DNA from: Verrucomicrobium spinosum DSM 4136 = JCM 18804
GTDB lineage: Bacteria; Verrucomicrobiota; Verrucomicrobiia; Verrucomicrobiales; Verrucomicrobiaceae
Assembly (NCBI RefSeq): GCF_000172155.1
Contig: NZ_ABIZ01000001.1
Location: forward strand, 4,683,105-4,747,104
Reading direction: 5' to 3'
Length of the DNA: 64,000 nucleotides
Shown here in pieces: positions 1-8,281 of this stretch; the stretch's first letter is position 1; the number at the start of each line of letters is the position of its first letter. The notes under the pieces are model-generated. The model was not told where the DNA came from. It saw only the letters and a program-made list of their open reading frames with translations, and did no database searches. The position numbers and the translations under genes are program-made.

Positions 1-327
1 GACATAGCGGGTGACCTGCAGCCCCTGCATGGGCTGCTGGCCCATCAGCACCATCTCCTTCCCGTCTGAGGTGCCCATGGGCTGGTTGCAGTAGAACTGC
101 TCTGATCCCACCATCAGCATCATGGCCCCACTCAGGATGGAGTTGCCCCCGCCCTGGCGGGAGATCATGCCGTTCTGCTCCACGTACCAGTCATTGCCCA
201 GCTTGTCCGTACGGGGCTGCGGGTTCACTGGTACGAGCCCGCTGAGCTGGGCGTTCGCCGACCCGAGCGTCCAGCAGAACACCAGTCCTGCGGCAGCCGC
301 GCCTTTCATCCACTGCGTCATGTGCAT
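1..327 (-). CDS. Secreted protein, N-terminal part (runs off the window)
   Basis: This open frame runs off the left edge, so only the first 109 codons are visible. It begins with a signal-peptide-like segment (a few polar residues and a Lys, an Ala/Gly/Leu/Val/Phe core, then ANAQ as a likely cleavage site near residue 27). The mature part is Met-, Gln- and Gly-rich (GAMMLMVGSEQFYC, MVLMGQQPMQGL). No family was recognised. The start at 327 is followed by a second ATG at 321, and neither has a clear ribosome binding site. It lies 83 bp after the secreted protein at 411-2276 on the same strand, so the two could be co-transcribed. Confidence 0.7.
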   Translation of the reverse strand, partial: MHMTQWMKGAAAAGLVFCWTLGSANAQLSGLVPVNPQPRTDKLGNDWYVEQNGMISRQGGGNSILSGAMMLMVGSEQFYCNQPMGTSDGKEMVLMGQQPMQGLQVTRYV

Positions 328-410
328 GCTATGGGGGTAATGTCTAAGTTGTGAGCGGGTGACCTGTGGAGAGATGGCAGTTGCGGCAGGATCGCATGGG
401 GTGTCAGGCT

Positions 411-2276
411 CTAGGACTTGGCCTTTCGGACGATCTCGGTGATCAGCCCCACCGGCAGGGATACCGTCTGCTTGTCGAGCTTCCAGGTGAGGTTTTCGTT
501 CAATATTTCCCCGCGCACCTTGGTGCCGTTGCCCAGCTCCAGGGCCGCTTCACCGCCCGCACCGAAGTCCCAGAACACTCTGGCCACGGCATCAGGTTTC
601 AGGGTCAGCACGCCCGTGCTGGTCCGCACGCGAAGCGTCTCATCCTCCTGAAGAATGCCCACCAGCAGGGATCCGTCGCGCATCCAGCAATATTGATTGA
701 GAGCATCTCCCGTCGTGGGCTTGGCGCTTTCCTTCGGTTCCGGTCCACCAGCCATCTCCTTCAAGGCGGCCTCCACCGCGCCCCAGCGCACCACTTGGGG
801 CAGCGCAATATCTGACGGGCCGTCACCCACCACCTCGCGTCGGATCGCCCCACTTCCCAACACGCCCTGAATGCGGCTGCCATCCGTCAGGGTGGCAACC
901 ATGCAATACGGAGGATCGGGACGTCGCCCCAGCGTCCACAGTTCTTCGCTGCGGACCTTGATTCTCCCGAATGATGCGACCAAGTCCACAGCCACCGGGT
1001 CACCCTTGGCAAGCCATCGCAAGGACCCGTCCATATATTGAACAAACTCAGCGGCCGTCTCTGGCACGCGACCGTCCTCTGTTGAGACTGGCCACGTGAG
1101 CAATTCCATCGCATCGGCATCCAGCGCGAGTTCCCCCAGATCCCCTTTCAGCGCCCCTTTGATCAAACGGACTCGACCCGTCAGCACGGTGCCATCCCGC
1201 AGATACAGCCGGTGATCCCGCCCCCGCCCGGCTCCGCCGCGGATTGCGGCGATGTTGGCACTCAGCACCTCTTTCTCCCCTGAAGCCAAGGTCAGCACCA
1301 CCTTCTCCACCGAGATGTCGCCAGGGATCTGCTCGTCCTTGCTCATCCAGAGGAGTCCCTTGTCCGTGCGTTTGATGTCCAGCTTGCCCGTCAGCGCATC
1401 CAGCGCCAGCAGACGGCCCGCACGCGGAAAGCTGGGCACGCCGCCCTCTGTGGTGGTGGCCCCCAGGGAAGAGGGCTTGAAGTTCACCACCAGCGCCGCC
1501 ACGTCAGGAGGGACCCCAGGCTCAACCAGTTTGCCGTCTTTAATAAAGAGATCGAAGGTCTTCTCCAGCTTCACCTTGGGGTCCAGTCCGGCCGTGCCCA
1601 CCCAGTGGAGAAAGGCCACCTTCCCATTGGCAGGCACCGCCCCCTCATAGCGGAGACGCAGCGTGGATCCTGTATCCTGCAGGACCGCGCGCCAGGGAGC
1701 ATCTGGCTGTCCCCAGATAAAAAGCGGCACCGCGGGAGTCCCTTGCTTCTCAGCCATGACGATGGCAGACCAGGTGCCGTCTGGCAGACCATTGCCCAGA
1801 TCCCGCATCTCCCCACCCTGGCTCAGTGTGCCGCTGAACCTCACCCCGCCCTGACTGCCGACTGGCGTGGAGTAGTCGAGCTGGAGGTTGTTCTCCTGGC
1901 CCTCCGTGTTGGAGATGGTGTCGATGACGAGCAGCGCATTGCGCTTGTCATCCCGGCGCACCAGACGGTCCACTTTAAAAGGACGCACCTCGAACCCCAT
2001 CTGGGACTGGCGACCAACCGTCGCCCCTTCGATTTCGGTGTTGCCACCCGCTTGGGCAGTCTTCTCCACCGCATCCATGGCCGTGCGGTAGGGCGTGGAC
2101 TGGCCGTTGATGCCCATCTGAAAGAAGCGCCCCACGGAGAGTGTCTTGGACTTCCAAACAGTCCCGCCCTCCAGATTCCAGTCCTGCTCGCTCTGCGCGA
2201 GGGCCAGCGGGCTCACCACGAGAGCCCACACCCACAGTCCACTGGCCGGAAACGGAATACGCATGCGCCATTGCAT
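411..2276 (-). CDS. Secreted protein with five C-terminal beta-type repeats
   Basis: 621 residues with an N-terminal signal peptide (hydrophobic stretch about 10-27, cleaved after ALAQ). No enzyme family was recognised. The C-terminal 270 residues hold five copies of a roughly 40-residue unit. Each opens with a DG or NG turn followed by a short strand (RDGTVLTGRV, MDGSLRWLAK, TDGSRIQGVL, RDGSLLVGIL, GNGTKVRGEI) and most end near an aromatic residue. They start near residues 357, 412, 461, 530 and 579. This resembles small beta-barrel repeats of secreted Planctomycete/Verrucomicrobia proteins, but that is inference. It lies 90 bp downstream of the ABC exporter operon on the same strand. The exact start (2276 or the in-frame ATG at 2264) is undecided. 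Confidence 0.85.
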   Translation of the reverse strand: MQWRMRIPFPASGLWVWALVVSPLALAQSEQDWNLEGGTVWKSKTLSVGRFFQMGINGQSTPYRTAMDAVEKTAQAGGNTEIEGATVGRQSQMGFEVRPFKVDRLVRRDDKRNALLVIDTISNTEGQENNLQLDYSTPVGSQGGVRFSGTLSQGGEMRDLGNGLPDGTWSAIVMAEKQGTPAVPLFIWGQPDAPWRAVLQDTGSTLRLRYEGAVPANGKVAFLHWVGTAGLDPKVKLEKTFDLFIKDGKLVEPGVPPDVAALVVNFKPSSLGATTTEGGVPSFPRAGRLLALDALTGKLDIKRTDKGLLWMSKDEQIPGDISVEKVVLTLASGEKEVLSANIAAIRGGAGRGRDHRLYLRDGTVLTGRVRLIKGALKGDLGELALDADAMELLTWPVSTEDGRVPETAAEFVQYMDGSLRWLAKGDPVAVDLVASFGRIKVRSEELWTLGRRPDPPYCMVATLTDGSRIQGVLGSGAIRREVVGDGPSDIALPQVVRWGAVEAALKEMAGGPEPKESAKPTTGDALNQYCWMRDGSLLVGILQEDETLRVRTSTGVLTLKPDAVARVFWDFGAGGEAALELGNGTKVRGEILNENLTWKLDKQTVSLPVGLITEIVRKAKS

Positions 2277-2366
2277 GACGCAAACACTAGTGGGTGCCTT
2301 GGATCATGAAAACCCAAAAGTGCGTTTTTGCACATTCACACAGAGAATCCACGCCGCCAGACCGGC

Positions 2367-3368
2367 TCATCTGGCGGCAGCCCCCTTGGCCGCCTCGACG
2401 GAGAGCGCCTCAGAGCTGGCGGCATCAATATAGACATCCACCTGCTGCCCCACATACACGGGCACTGACTCGGGGCGCTTCATGCTGTAGATCACCTGTA
2501 GCACCCGGGTGTCCACACGCTCGGTGCTGGAACCCGTGAGCGACACCTTCGGGATGACAAACGGCTCCACACGCAGGAAGTCGAGCTGAATGGCGGTCTT
2601 GGTATCGCCCTTGATGAAGGCGGTCGCTTTTTGCCCCTCGCGAATGCGGGACGCATTTTGCTCATCCACATCGGCGCGCACCTGGAGCTTCTCCAGATCC
2701 CCCAGTACCATCACAGGAGAATCCTTCACGTTGGTAGCGAACTCACCCGCGCGGATGTTCACCTGCAGCACCACCCCATCCCGTGGGGCCTGCACATGGA
2801 GGCGATCAATCATGACCTGGGTCTGCTTCACCTCCGCGAGCGCCGCGGTGAGCTCCGCCTCACTCGCCAGGAGCTGGGCCTTGGCGATCGCCACCTCATT
2901 CTCCCGGGCTCGAATCTCATCCACGCTGAGCGCCCGCGAGTCCGGCACGGACTTCACTCGATCCAGCTGATCCTGGGCCTTGGCAAGTGTGGCCTTTTGC
3001 ACCCCCACCCTGGCACGGGCCACCTCCACGGAGGCATCCTGCCGCACCTTTTGTGCCTGCAGGTCACGGTCGTCGATTTTGAAAAGCAAGGCACCTGCTT
3101 TCACCGACTGATTCACCTTCACGGGCACCTCCGTGACCAGCCCCGCCACCGGTACGCCAATGGCGACGTTTTCGCTGAGGGCCTCCAGAATGCCTGTCGC
3201 AGCCACCGTGCTGGCATAAGGCTTCTGCGGCGGGGCGACGGGGGGGGGCGCGATCTGGCGGGACTCGCCTGCCTGGATCCGCATGACCACCATGCTGATG
3301 CCCAGAAACCCCGCGCCAGCCCCGGCAAAGGTGGCGTACTTGACCAGGTTGCTAAAGATCCGGTTCAT
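2367..3368 (-). CDS. HlyD/DevB-type periplasmic adaptor of an ABC exporter
   Basis: 333-residue membrane fusion protein that would link the inner-membrane ABC transporter to the periplasm or outer membrane. It has one N-terminal membrane anchor (about residues 8-30), then a split lipoyl-like domain (VPVAGLVTEVPVKVNQSVKAG and APRDGVVLQVNIRAGEF) enclosing a long alpha-helical hairpin rich in Ala, Gln, Lys and Glu (about 95-185). A beta-barrel part follows, with QKATAFIKGD and the late VYVGQQVDVYI. An upstream in-frame extension to 3557 overlaps the ATPase gene and is not homologous, so MNRIF at 3368 was chosen. It is the last gene of the permease-ATPase-adaptor set, 31 bp after the ATPase. The family is clear; the cargo is unknown. 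Confidence 0.92.
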   Translation of the reverse strand: MNRIFSNLVKYATFAGAGAGFLGISMVVMRIQAGESRQIAPPPVAPPQKPYASTVAATGILEALSENVAIGVPVAGLVTEVPVKVNQSVKAGALLFKIDDRDLQAQKVRQDASVEVARARVGVQKATLAKAQDQLDRVKSVPDSRALSVDEIRARENEVAIAKAQLLASEAELTAALAEVKQTQVMIDRLHVQAPRDGVVLQVNIRAGEFATNVKDSPVMVLGDLEKLQVRADVDEQNASRIREGQKATAFIKGDTKTAIQLDFLRVEPFVIPKVSLTGSSTERVDTRVLQVIYSMKRPESVPVYVGQQVDVYIDAASSEALSVEAAKGAAAR

Positions 3369-3399
3369 GGAAATAAAGAAAAAGAGGGTGACACAATGT

Positions 3400-4146
3400 T
3401 CAGTGATGCAGCTCCGGCGGACGGCTCTTGTCCACATCATGCACCTCCACGATCTGGCCATCATCCATCTGGGCGATGCGGTCAGCGTGGGAGAAGATGC
3501 GGTTGTCATGGGTGACAATGATGACGGCGCGGCCGGGAGCCTTGGCCACCTTGTCAAAGAGCTCCATCACCATGGTGCCGTTCTTCGCATCCAGTGATGC
3601 GGTGGGTTCATCGCAGATGATGAGACGCGGCTCGTGCACGAGGGCGCGCGCGATGGCCACGCGCTGCTGCTGCCCCCCTGAGAGCTGCGTGGGACGGTGG
3701 TGCCAGCGATCCCCCAGCCCCACTGCGGCCAGCAGTTCCTTGGCCCGCGCCTCGGCTTTGCGAGCGGGCGTCCCCTGGATGAGCAGCGGCACGCTCACAT
3801 TCTCCGCACAATTGATGGTAGGGATGAGGTTGAACGACTGGAAAATAAACCCGATGTTCTGGGCGCGGAACTTCGTGACGTGGGCTGCCTTCATCTTGTC
3901 CAGACGCGTGCCGAAGACCTCCACCCCACCCTGATCAGCATGCAGCGTTCCCGCCATGATGCTCAGGAGGGTGGTCTTGCCACAGCCGGAGGGGCCGACC
4001 AGCATCATGATCTCCCCGGAGCGAGCGTCCAGATCGATGCCCTTCAGCACCGTCAGGCGCGAGTTGCCATCGCCAAAGCTCTTCACAATCCCGGAGAGCC
4101 GCACGGCGTGGTCCGGAAGGTGAACGGGATCAGGGTTCGAGGTCAT
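3400..4146 (-). CDS. ABC transporter ATP-binding protein (DevA/MacB/LolD type)
   Basis: 248-residue cytoplasmic ATPase. Walker A GPSGCGKT lies at 51-58, the Q-loop in FIFQSFNL near 101-107, the signature LSGGQ at 155-159 and Walker B LIICDEP at 175-181 with the catalytic Glu at 180. The switch His is in VIIVTHDNR. The short single-domain form and the order permease, ATPase, adaptor fit the MacB/DevA group, which energises export or mechanotransmission across the periplasm. Start MTSNPDP at 4146 was chosen over a longer frame to 4179, because the shorter form gives the usual family length and leaves a 34-bp gap after the permease stop. Confidence 0.93.
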   Translation of the reverse strand: MTSNPDPVHLPDHAVRLSGIVKSFGDGNSRLTVLKGIDLDARSGEIMMLVGPSGCGKTTLLSIMAGTLHADQGGVEVFGTRLDKMKAAHVTKFRAQNIGFIFQSFNLIPTINCAENVSVPLLIQGTPARKAEARAKELLAAVGLGDRWHHRPTQLSGGQQQRVAIARALVHEPRLIICDEPTASLDAKNGTMVMELFDKVAKAPGRAVIIVTHDNRIFSHADRIAQMDDGQIVEVHDVDKSRPPELHH

Positions 4147-4180
4147 GAGAGAGTGTCCACGAAGGCGGAAGGGCAACACA

Positions 4181-5341
4181 TCAACCGCGGAAGACCATGG
4201 CAGGCTCGAACCGGCTCACCCGCCAGATGCCCAGCAACGCTGCCAGACTGCAGATGAAGAGGATCACGGCGAGCGCAAATACAGGAATGTGCCAGGACAT
4301 GTAGAACGGAGGCTGCTCATTCTTGAGCGCCCCCATGGCAAACAGGGTGGTGCCCGCCAGCCCCAAGCCAAACCCGACAATACCAACCGTGAAAGCCTGG
4401 ACGATGAGCATGAGACAGAGCTTGCCGTTGGAGGCACCCATGGCCTTCAAGGCCCCCAGGTGCTTGATGTTCTCCAGTACGAAGGCGTAGAACGTCTGGC
4501 AGGAAATGGCCACCCCTACGATGAAGCCCACGATCACCGTGGTGCCAAAGGAGATCGGGATGCCGGTGTTCTTCACATACCACCAGATGGTGGAGGTGCC
4601 GAAGTCATGCGGCGAAGAGTTGAACGACTTGTTCACGAAGGCCTTCAGCCCCGTGGTGCGGCGAATATCCTCCACCACCTGTTCTTCCGTGAACCCGGCC
4701 CGCGGGGCGGCGATCACGGCAGAGAGCATCTTGCGGGACGCAGGGGTGTATTGCAGGGCCCGCTCATAGGTGGTCCACACGTACGGACCGCCCGTGAAGC
4801 TGTTCATGGCCTCGCAGATGCCCACCACCCGGGCCTCCATGTCATTGATCTCAAACACGTCACCCACCTTGATGGCCTGACCCCGCACCTTCGCGAGCCG
4901 TTTCACCGCCAGGTCATCGATGATGACCGTGTTCGGCAGTCGCAGATCCTCCAGCCGTCCTTCGATCATCTTTACCGGTGCCCCAGCCAGCGTAGCGGGA
5001 TCAATCCCGATCAACTGGATGATCTTGAAGCTGCCAGACTGCAATCGCACCCGCTGGATGCCGGAATACAGCGGCATGGCCCACTCCACGGAGTCCACGG
5101 AGCGCACGCGGGCCACATCGGTGTCACGCAGAGGGTTGGTTTCATTCACCTGCTCCACCTTCTCATCCACCACCCAGATCGGTGCCGGGACGTTGGTAAG
5201 CGTGGCGGTGGTCCACATCATGAGCCCACAGAATACGGAGCTCTGCTGGGCGATGAGGAAGGTCGCAAAGAACAACCCCAGGATCAGCATCAAGTACTTG
5301 GCGGTGTCGCCAAAGAGCATTTTCAGAGCGAGTCCCAGCAT
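4181..5341 (-). CDS. ABC transporter permease (DevC/FtsX-MacB fold)
   Basis: 386 residues, the usual length of DevC-type permeases. One membrane helix near the N terminus (LMLILGLFFATFLIAQQ, about 16-33) is followed by a periplasmic domain of some 200 residues. Three C-terminal helices follow, around GTTVIVGFIVGVAISCQTF, LIVQAFTVGIVGFGLGLAG and IPVFALAVILFICSLAALLG. The coupling segment IKHLGALKAMGAS, which contacts the ATPase in FtsX/MacB proteins, lies between helices 2 and 3. It is the first exporter gene, 55 bp after the MarR-type regulator, so that regulator probably controls it. In cyanobacteria DevBCA exports heterocyst glycolipid; nothing here reveals the substrate. Confidence 0.92.
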   Translation of the reverse strand: MLGLALKMLFGDTAKYLMLILGLFFATFLIAQQSSVFCGLMMWTTATLTNVPAPIWVVDEKVEQVNETNPLRDTDVARVRSVDSVEWAMPLYSGIQRVRLQSGSFKIIQLIGIDPATLAGAPVKMIEGRLEDLRLPNTVIIDDLAVKRLAKVRGQAIKVGDVFEINDMEARVVGICEAMNSFTGGPYVWTTYERALQYTPASRKMLSAVIAAPRAGFTEEQVVEDIRRTTGLKAFVNKSFNSSPHDFGTSTIWWYVKNTGIPISFGTTVIVGFIVGVAISCQTFYAFVLENIKHLGALKAMGASNGKLCLMLIVQAFTVGIVGFGLGLAGTTLFAMGALKNEQPPFYMSWHIPVFALAVILFICSLAALLGIWRVSRFEPAMVFRG

Positions 5342-5396
5342 GGCAGTAGGCGGTGGGTGTGGAGAGGTTGTCGAAAGGGATCGCAGCTCCACTCGT

Positions 5397-5873
5397 CTAA
5401 CCCGCCAGGGTCAGGAGCGCACGGCGGATGGTTTTGATCTCGTCCTCTGAAAACGGAGACAGAAGCTGCTTTTCCATCGCCTCCCCCACGACCTGAAGTT
5501 CCGCGAGGGCCTTCTTTCCCGCAGGTGTGATCTCCACGAGGTAAATGCGCCGGTCCTCCGGATGATCCCGGCGTCTCGCCAGCTTTTTCTCCTCAAGCGC
5601 ATCCACAAGCTTCACCATGGAGGTACGGTCGATGCGCAACTTCCTGCCCAACTGTTGCTGGGACATGGAGCCGGACTCATCCAAAAGATGGAGCACTCCC
5701 CCGCAAGGGACGTCGAACCCCAGTCGTTTGCACTCGTCATTAAAAAGCGTCCACAGACGTTGATGCGCCTTCGCAATGAGGAATCCCATGTAGCGAGTCA
5801 GCGACTCCGGAAGCGGCTCGCGCTCGGCGTCCTCTGGAAATCTCGGCATGGAAAATGGAAAGTCGGCACCCAT
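5397..5873 (-). CDS. MarR-family transcriptional regulator
   Basis: 158-residue winged-helix repressor or activator. The DNA-binding region is plain: SMSQQQLGRKLRIDRTSMVKLVDALEEK as the helix-turn-helix, then the wing with RRRDHPEDRRIYLVEITPAG, where DxRxxxLxLT is the MarR hallmark. C-terminal helices would dimerise. The start is uncertain. ATG 5873 lies at or next to the transcription start expected from the putative promoter just upstream; ATG 5849 would leave a normal short leader. It is the first gene of the exporter operon and, as is common for MarR proteins, may repress itself and the exporter through the palindrome at 5879-5891. Confidence 0.92.
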   Translation of the reverse strand: MGADFPFSMPRFPEDAEREPLPESLTRYMGFLIAKAHQRLWTLFNDECKRLGFDVPCGGVLHLLDESGSMSQQQLGRKLRIDRTSMVKLVDALEEKKLARRRDHPEDRRIYLVEITPAGKKALAELQVVGEAMEKQLLSPFSEDEIKTIRRALLTLAG

Positions 5874-5878
5874 GATTG

Positions 5879-5909
5879 TCAGTATTACTGATGATTTCCT
5901 AGCTGTCAA
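5879..5909 (-). promoter_or_regulatory. Putative sigma70-type promoter with overlapping MarR operator
   Basis: On the minus strand TTGACA (plus positions 5904-5909) is followed after exactly 17 bp by AATACT (5881-5886), a good -35 and a moderate -10. A perfect 13-bp palindrome, TCAGTATTACTGA (5879-5891), covers the -10. A MarR dimer bound there would block RNA polymerase. The expected transcription start, about 7 bp past the -10, coincides with the ATG at 5873, so the mRNA would be leaderless or translation would begin at 5849. Confidence 0.55.
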
Positions 5910-6059
5910 TTGAGAGACTGGGCGATCCTCAAACCCCATCCGCTGACCAACCACGCTGCTGCCTTATCCAGCATCCGCAGGCTCAGCAAGCACCGCCGAA
6001 CCGCGCCAGCAGCCAACACCTTGACCACTGACGCACCGCCTACTGCCCACTGATTTCCC

Positions 6060-8198
6060 CTACTCTTCCAACAGCAGCGGCGGCTGGAACCAAATCTCCA
6101 CCTCGCAGGTAGTACGCGCCGGATTGTCCAGCAGCAGCACCGTGTCCCAGATCAAGGGCGGCACCGGCACCACACTGGCAGGAGCGTCTTCCGCCCCCGT
6201 AGCCTTCCCACCCCAGTGGGCGGTCCGCTCATCCAGCTTGAATTCCACAAACCTCCAGCCTGTCCAGCTCACATTAGGGCCATCCGGCTGCCAGGTGCGT
6301 CCAGCGGCATCCTGAAGGCGGAGACGCAGGGCGGTCTTGCTCTTGTCCCCGTGCACCCACATGCCGAACCGGGTGACGCGATCAACCGGCCCCGCCTCAG
6401 CCATCCCTGACACGCGGTGGCGAGTGCCCTCGGCCCCGATGACTTGGGCGAACTTCCAGCCCGCACCGAACGCGCACTTGAGCCGCCAGGCGTCAGCGCT
6501 GCCCACTGGCGGGGCCACGGGAGCCGTCCCGCGGCTGAGTTCAGCCTTGCCCGACACCTTGTCGTCTCCCGTCACAAAGGTGCGCAACCCTTTCTCAAGC
6601 TCCGCAGGCTGGGCGACAAAATGACGTGCGGGGACGGTGAGCACGGTCTGACCATTCACCTCCAGCTCAGCCCCAAGGCGGTAGCTGGGTGAGGCAGATG
6701 CCTTTAGCGGAAACAAGACGGTGGTTGCCGCCTGATCTGGGGCCAAATTCAGCGATTGCGTGGCCTCCTGCACCTCCAGACCTTCCGTGCCGATGAGCTT
6801 CACCTTCCCCACCACTGGGTGCTCACCATAGGTGGTGACCTGCACCGCCGCCCTGTCCCCGGCACAGGGCAGCACGGTCAGCTTCATGGGCACCGCCTCC
6901 ATCGCCTGGCGGAGCAGCGGATCTGTTTCCTGAAACTTCACGTAAATCGGGGCATCGGTGAGTTCCAGTTGGAGCTCGCCTCCACTTAGGGGTGGCAATA
7001 CCTGCCCGAGATGCCCCACCCTGCTGATGGCTCCTGGCGATACCAGCACCTTCACGCTGGCTGGCACACCTCCCGCCGTCCAGGCCACGAGGCACTGCGC
7101 CCCGGCCCGCTCGAACAAGTAGCCGTGATGATCCAGATTCCCCAAGTTGATCCGCTTCACAAAGTGGAAGCCTTCCAGCTCTCGATTGAAGGTTTGCGCG
7201 GCGAGATACGCTGGCTTGGCGTTGTAGGCCGCCGCCCGCCCCGGGAAATGCTGGCGCTCCACTGTGCCAAAACGATGCTCCGCCTCCTTGGGATCCGGGC
7301 CATCGTCCTTCCAGTCATACCAGATCGATACCGGCACCGCGCTCGCGGCATTCACCACCCACTGGCGGGTGAGCATCTTCCCCTGCAAGCTCGCATCGAA
7401 GTTCGCCCAAGCCTCCGAGTAGCCCCACTCACCCGCGAGCACAGCCACCTTCTTCCCCGCCGGTGCGTGCTTGCCAATCAACTGGCGCAGCGCGTGATAC
7501 TCGGCCGCAACTGATTCCGGGCCGCCCTGGCGATAAGGATGCACCGACACCGCCTGCCACCATTCCAGCAACCCGCCTTTGAAACAACCTTCCAGGAACT
7601 CGAGGTCGATCGTCGAACTCGCCGGCCCCACCACGCACTCGTCCGGAGCCGCCTCCTTGATGGCCTGACACGCCACCCGCGCCATCTTGACGTAGGCTTC
7701 CACATCCGGCTTGGGCTTCCAGAAGCCTTCGATGTTCGGCTCGTTCCAGATTTCCCAAATCACCCCTTTGCCCCGAAAGTGCTGCACCGCAGCCACGGCC
7801 CAACGCGCGTAGGCCGCCCTGCCTTCATCAGAGGTGATGGAGCGGAGCGGCTCGTAGTTCTTGTTGGAATAGTTTAAGATGAAGACCGCCCCCAACCCCT
7901 GCGCCTCCAGCGACTTCATGAGGTGATCATAGGCTGCAAAGTCGTACGCCCCCTCCTTGGGCTCCGTGGCCTCCCAAGTGAGATCCATCCGGATCCACTT
8001 GAATCCTGCTGCGCGAATCATCTCCAATTCCCCCTGCTGCGGATGGGTGAAGTGAATGTTCACCCCACTGGCATCCGTCACGATTCCCGAAGCCGGGATC
8101 TGGGCCATCAGCCCGTGGCCCAGTGCAAGACTGGCGGCGAGGATAGCGAATGAGACAAAGGAAGCAGAGAGAAAGCGGCGCGAACCTACGAACGACAT
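6060..8198 (-). CDS. Secreted clan-A glycoside hydrolase (GH39/GH5-like)
   Basis: 712 residues with a signal peptide (hydrophobic 12-33). Residues about 40-380 form a TIM barrel of the GH-A clan. The acid/base is the Glu of WNEP (Asn152-Glu153), and LAGEWGYSE supplies a probable nucleophile at Glu257 at the end of strand 7. Barrel strands such as FKWIRMDLTWEATEP and SVHPYRQGG fit GH39/GH5-like enzymes acting on beta-linked glycans. The C-terminal 330 residues look like beta-sandwich domains, the last reminiscent of a carbohydrate-binding fold (WRLKCAFGAGWKFAQ, GWRFVEFKLD). The exact GH family and substrate cannot be told by eye. It is a single gene with no obvious operon partner. Confidence 0.82.
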   Translation of the reverse strand: MSFVGSRRFLSASFVSFAILAASLALGHGLMAQIPASGIVTDASGVNIHFTHPQQGELEMIRAAGFKWIRMDLTWEATEPKEGAYDFAAYDHLMKSLEAQGLGAVFILNYSNKNYEPLRSITSDEGRAAYARWAVAAVQHFRGKGVIWEIWNEPNIEGFWKPKPDVEAYVKMARVACQAIKEAAPDECVVGPASSTIDLEFLEGCFKGGLLEWWQAVSVHPYRQGGPESVAAEYHALRQLIGKHAPAGKKVAVLAGEWGYSEAWANFDASLQGKMLTRQWVVNAASAVPVSIWYDWKDDGPDPKEAEHRFGTVERQHFPGRAAAYNAKPAYLAAQTFNRELEGFHFVKRINLGNLDHHGYLFERAGAQCLVAWTAGGVPASVKVLVSPGAISRVGHLGQVLPPLSGGELQLELTDAPIYVKFQETDPLLRQAMEAVPMKLTVLPCAGDRAAVQVTTYGEHPVVGKVKLIGTEGLEVQEATQSLNLAPDQAATTVLFPLKASASPSYRLGAELEVNGQTVLTVPARHFVAQPAELEKGLRTFVTGDDKVSGKAELSRGTAPVAPPVGSADAWRLKCAFGAGWKFAQVIGAEGTRHRVSGMAEAGPVDRVTRFGMWVHGDKSKTALRLRLQDAAGRTWQPDGPNVSWTGWRFVEFKLDERTAHWGGKATGAEDAPASVVPVPPLIWDTVLLLDNPARTTCEVEIWFQPPLLLEE

Positions 8199-8281
8199 GG
8201 CGCATGGTGGTACGCATGAGCCCTGTCCGCAAGCGAGGTTGGACGACGACCAAGCCCATTTCTACGCGCATCTTGAGCCAA

